A DNA stretch of 22,562 nt, taken from contig CADCON010000135.1 of the NCBI GenBank assembly GCA_902803035.1, forward strand, positions 1 to 22,562, read 5' to 3'. The notes under the pieces are model-generated. The model did no database searches and was not told the DNA's origin. It was given only the letters and a program-made list of their open reading frames with translations. A program made the translations under genes and the position numbers. Each line of letters starts with the position of its first letter. Positions within the stretch are counted from its first letter, which is position 1. Source of the stretch: an uncultured Ruminococcus sp. (GTDB lineage: Bacteria; Bacillota; Clostridia; Oscillospirales; Acutalibacteraceae). Positions 22,065-22,562 of this stretch are shown piece by piece.

Positions 22065-22562
22065 TTACGCAAACCACTTAGCGGTGTTTTCCTCAAAGAA
22101 GCCTTCTTCCTTGAGCTGCTTCATGGCCTCATTGACAGCGGTCTGAAGCGCCACGTCGTCCTTCGCCATTGCGACGCCGAACTGCTCGACGTTCTCCTGA
22201 TCGAGGAAAGCGATTTCGTACTTGTCGGGGTTATTGGTGATGTAGGTGTCCGCCACAGGGCTGTCGCAGAGAACCACATCGTACTCGCCGTTGTCAAGCG
22301 CGGTAAAGGCGGTGAGAACCTTCTCGGACGGACCCATCTTGCAATCCGTGACGGTGCCGGTCTGAATCATGTCCTCCAGAAGCGCCTTGGAAGTGGTAGC
22401 GTCCTGAAGAGCAACCGACTTGCCGGAAAGATCCTTGAGCGATTCGATTTTGATGCCGCTGCCCTTCTTGACGACAACTGCCTGATAGCTGTCAATATAG
22501 GGGTCGGAGAAAAGGCAATTCTGTCTGCGCTCGTCGGTAATGGTGACGGCGGAAACCACGCA
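22065..22562 (-). CDS. Amino acid ABC transporter substrate-binding protein (C-terminal part)
   Basis: The last 165 residues of a family 3 extracellular solute-binding protein; the N-terminus, including any lipoprotein signal, is beyond the window edge. Seen: VSAVTITDERRQNCLFSDPYIDSYQAVVV, the well-known family signature around the ligand site. SLKDLSGKSVALQDATTS, EYDVVLCDSPVADTYI, QFGVAMAKDDVALQTAVNEAMKQLKEEGFFEENTAKWF complete the lobe and C-terminus. It should deliver a polar amino acid to the permease encoded downstream. A hairpin after the gene suggests higher expression than its partners. Confidence 0.93.
   Translation of the reverse strand, partial: CVVSAVTITDERRQNCLFSDPYIDSYQAVVVKKGSGIKIESLKDLSGKSVALQDATTSKALLEDMIQTGTVTDCKMGPSEKVLTAFTALDNGEYDVVLCDSPVADTYITNNPDKYEIAFLDQENVEQFGVAMAKDDVALQTAVNEAMKQLKEEGFFEENTAKWFA

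Overview
The window looks like a chromosomal segment of a low-to-moderate GC Gram-positive anaerobe, most likely a Clostridia (Bacillota) relative of the Oscillospiraceae/Ruminococcaceae. This is inferred from AGGAGG-type ribosome binding sites, AT-rich intergenic DNA, a dlt-like cell-surface cluster and intrinsic terminators with U-tracts. The genus is not identifiable from the sequence alone.

Layout. (1) 17-3504, plus strand: four tightly packed genes for activated glycosyl precursors (tagD-like cytidylyltransferase, DegT-type sugar aminotransferase, rfbA, rfbB), ended by a bidirectional terminator. (2) 3592-5852, minus strand: an operon-like unit with a sigma70-type promoter, five tandem Y-RNA-like non-coding RNAs, then the gene of a TROVE/vWA protein (bacterial Ro60, Rsr). 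(3) 6138-8429, minus strand: a protein kinase, a PP2C phosphatase and a YbjN-like protein behind their own promoter, separated from the Ro unit by a terminator. (4) 8727-11549, plus strand: a CoiA-like zinc-binding protein, an esterase D-like hydrolase and a small MscS channel. (5) 12216-18989, plus strand: a long operon with a transglutaminase-like protein, an Asp/Glu-type racemase and a dlt-like set (adenylation enzyme, carrier protein, MBOAT acyltransferase, DltD-like SGNH protein). The last of these runs in frame into a small lipoprotein. (6) 19072-22562, minus strand: an EamA/DMT transporter, then a polar amino acid ABC transporter (ATPase, permease, and a substrate-binding protein cut by the window edge).

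The most interesting part is unit (2). Five RNAs on the minus strand (about 5852 down to 5098) share two covarying stems and a conserved CGGUUACUUCG element. The central three each carry a 76-nt insert that reads as a complete circularly permuted tRNA. Its order is anticodon-like arm, variable loop, T arm, acceptor 3' strand, a 5-nt linker that in two copies reads N-CCA-N, acceptor 5' strand, UA, D arm. Y RNAs of the YrlA type with tRNA-like modules are known partners of Rsr. The five-copy array, the encoded CCA-like linker, the anticodon-like arm and a short Y RNA inside the leader of the Ro gene are the features I would examine first. The neighbouring kinase/phosphatase/YbjN genes suggest, but do not prove, a signalling input to this RNA-protein system.
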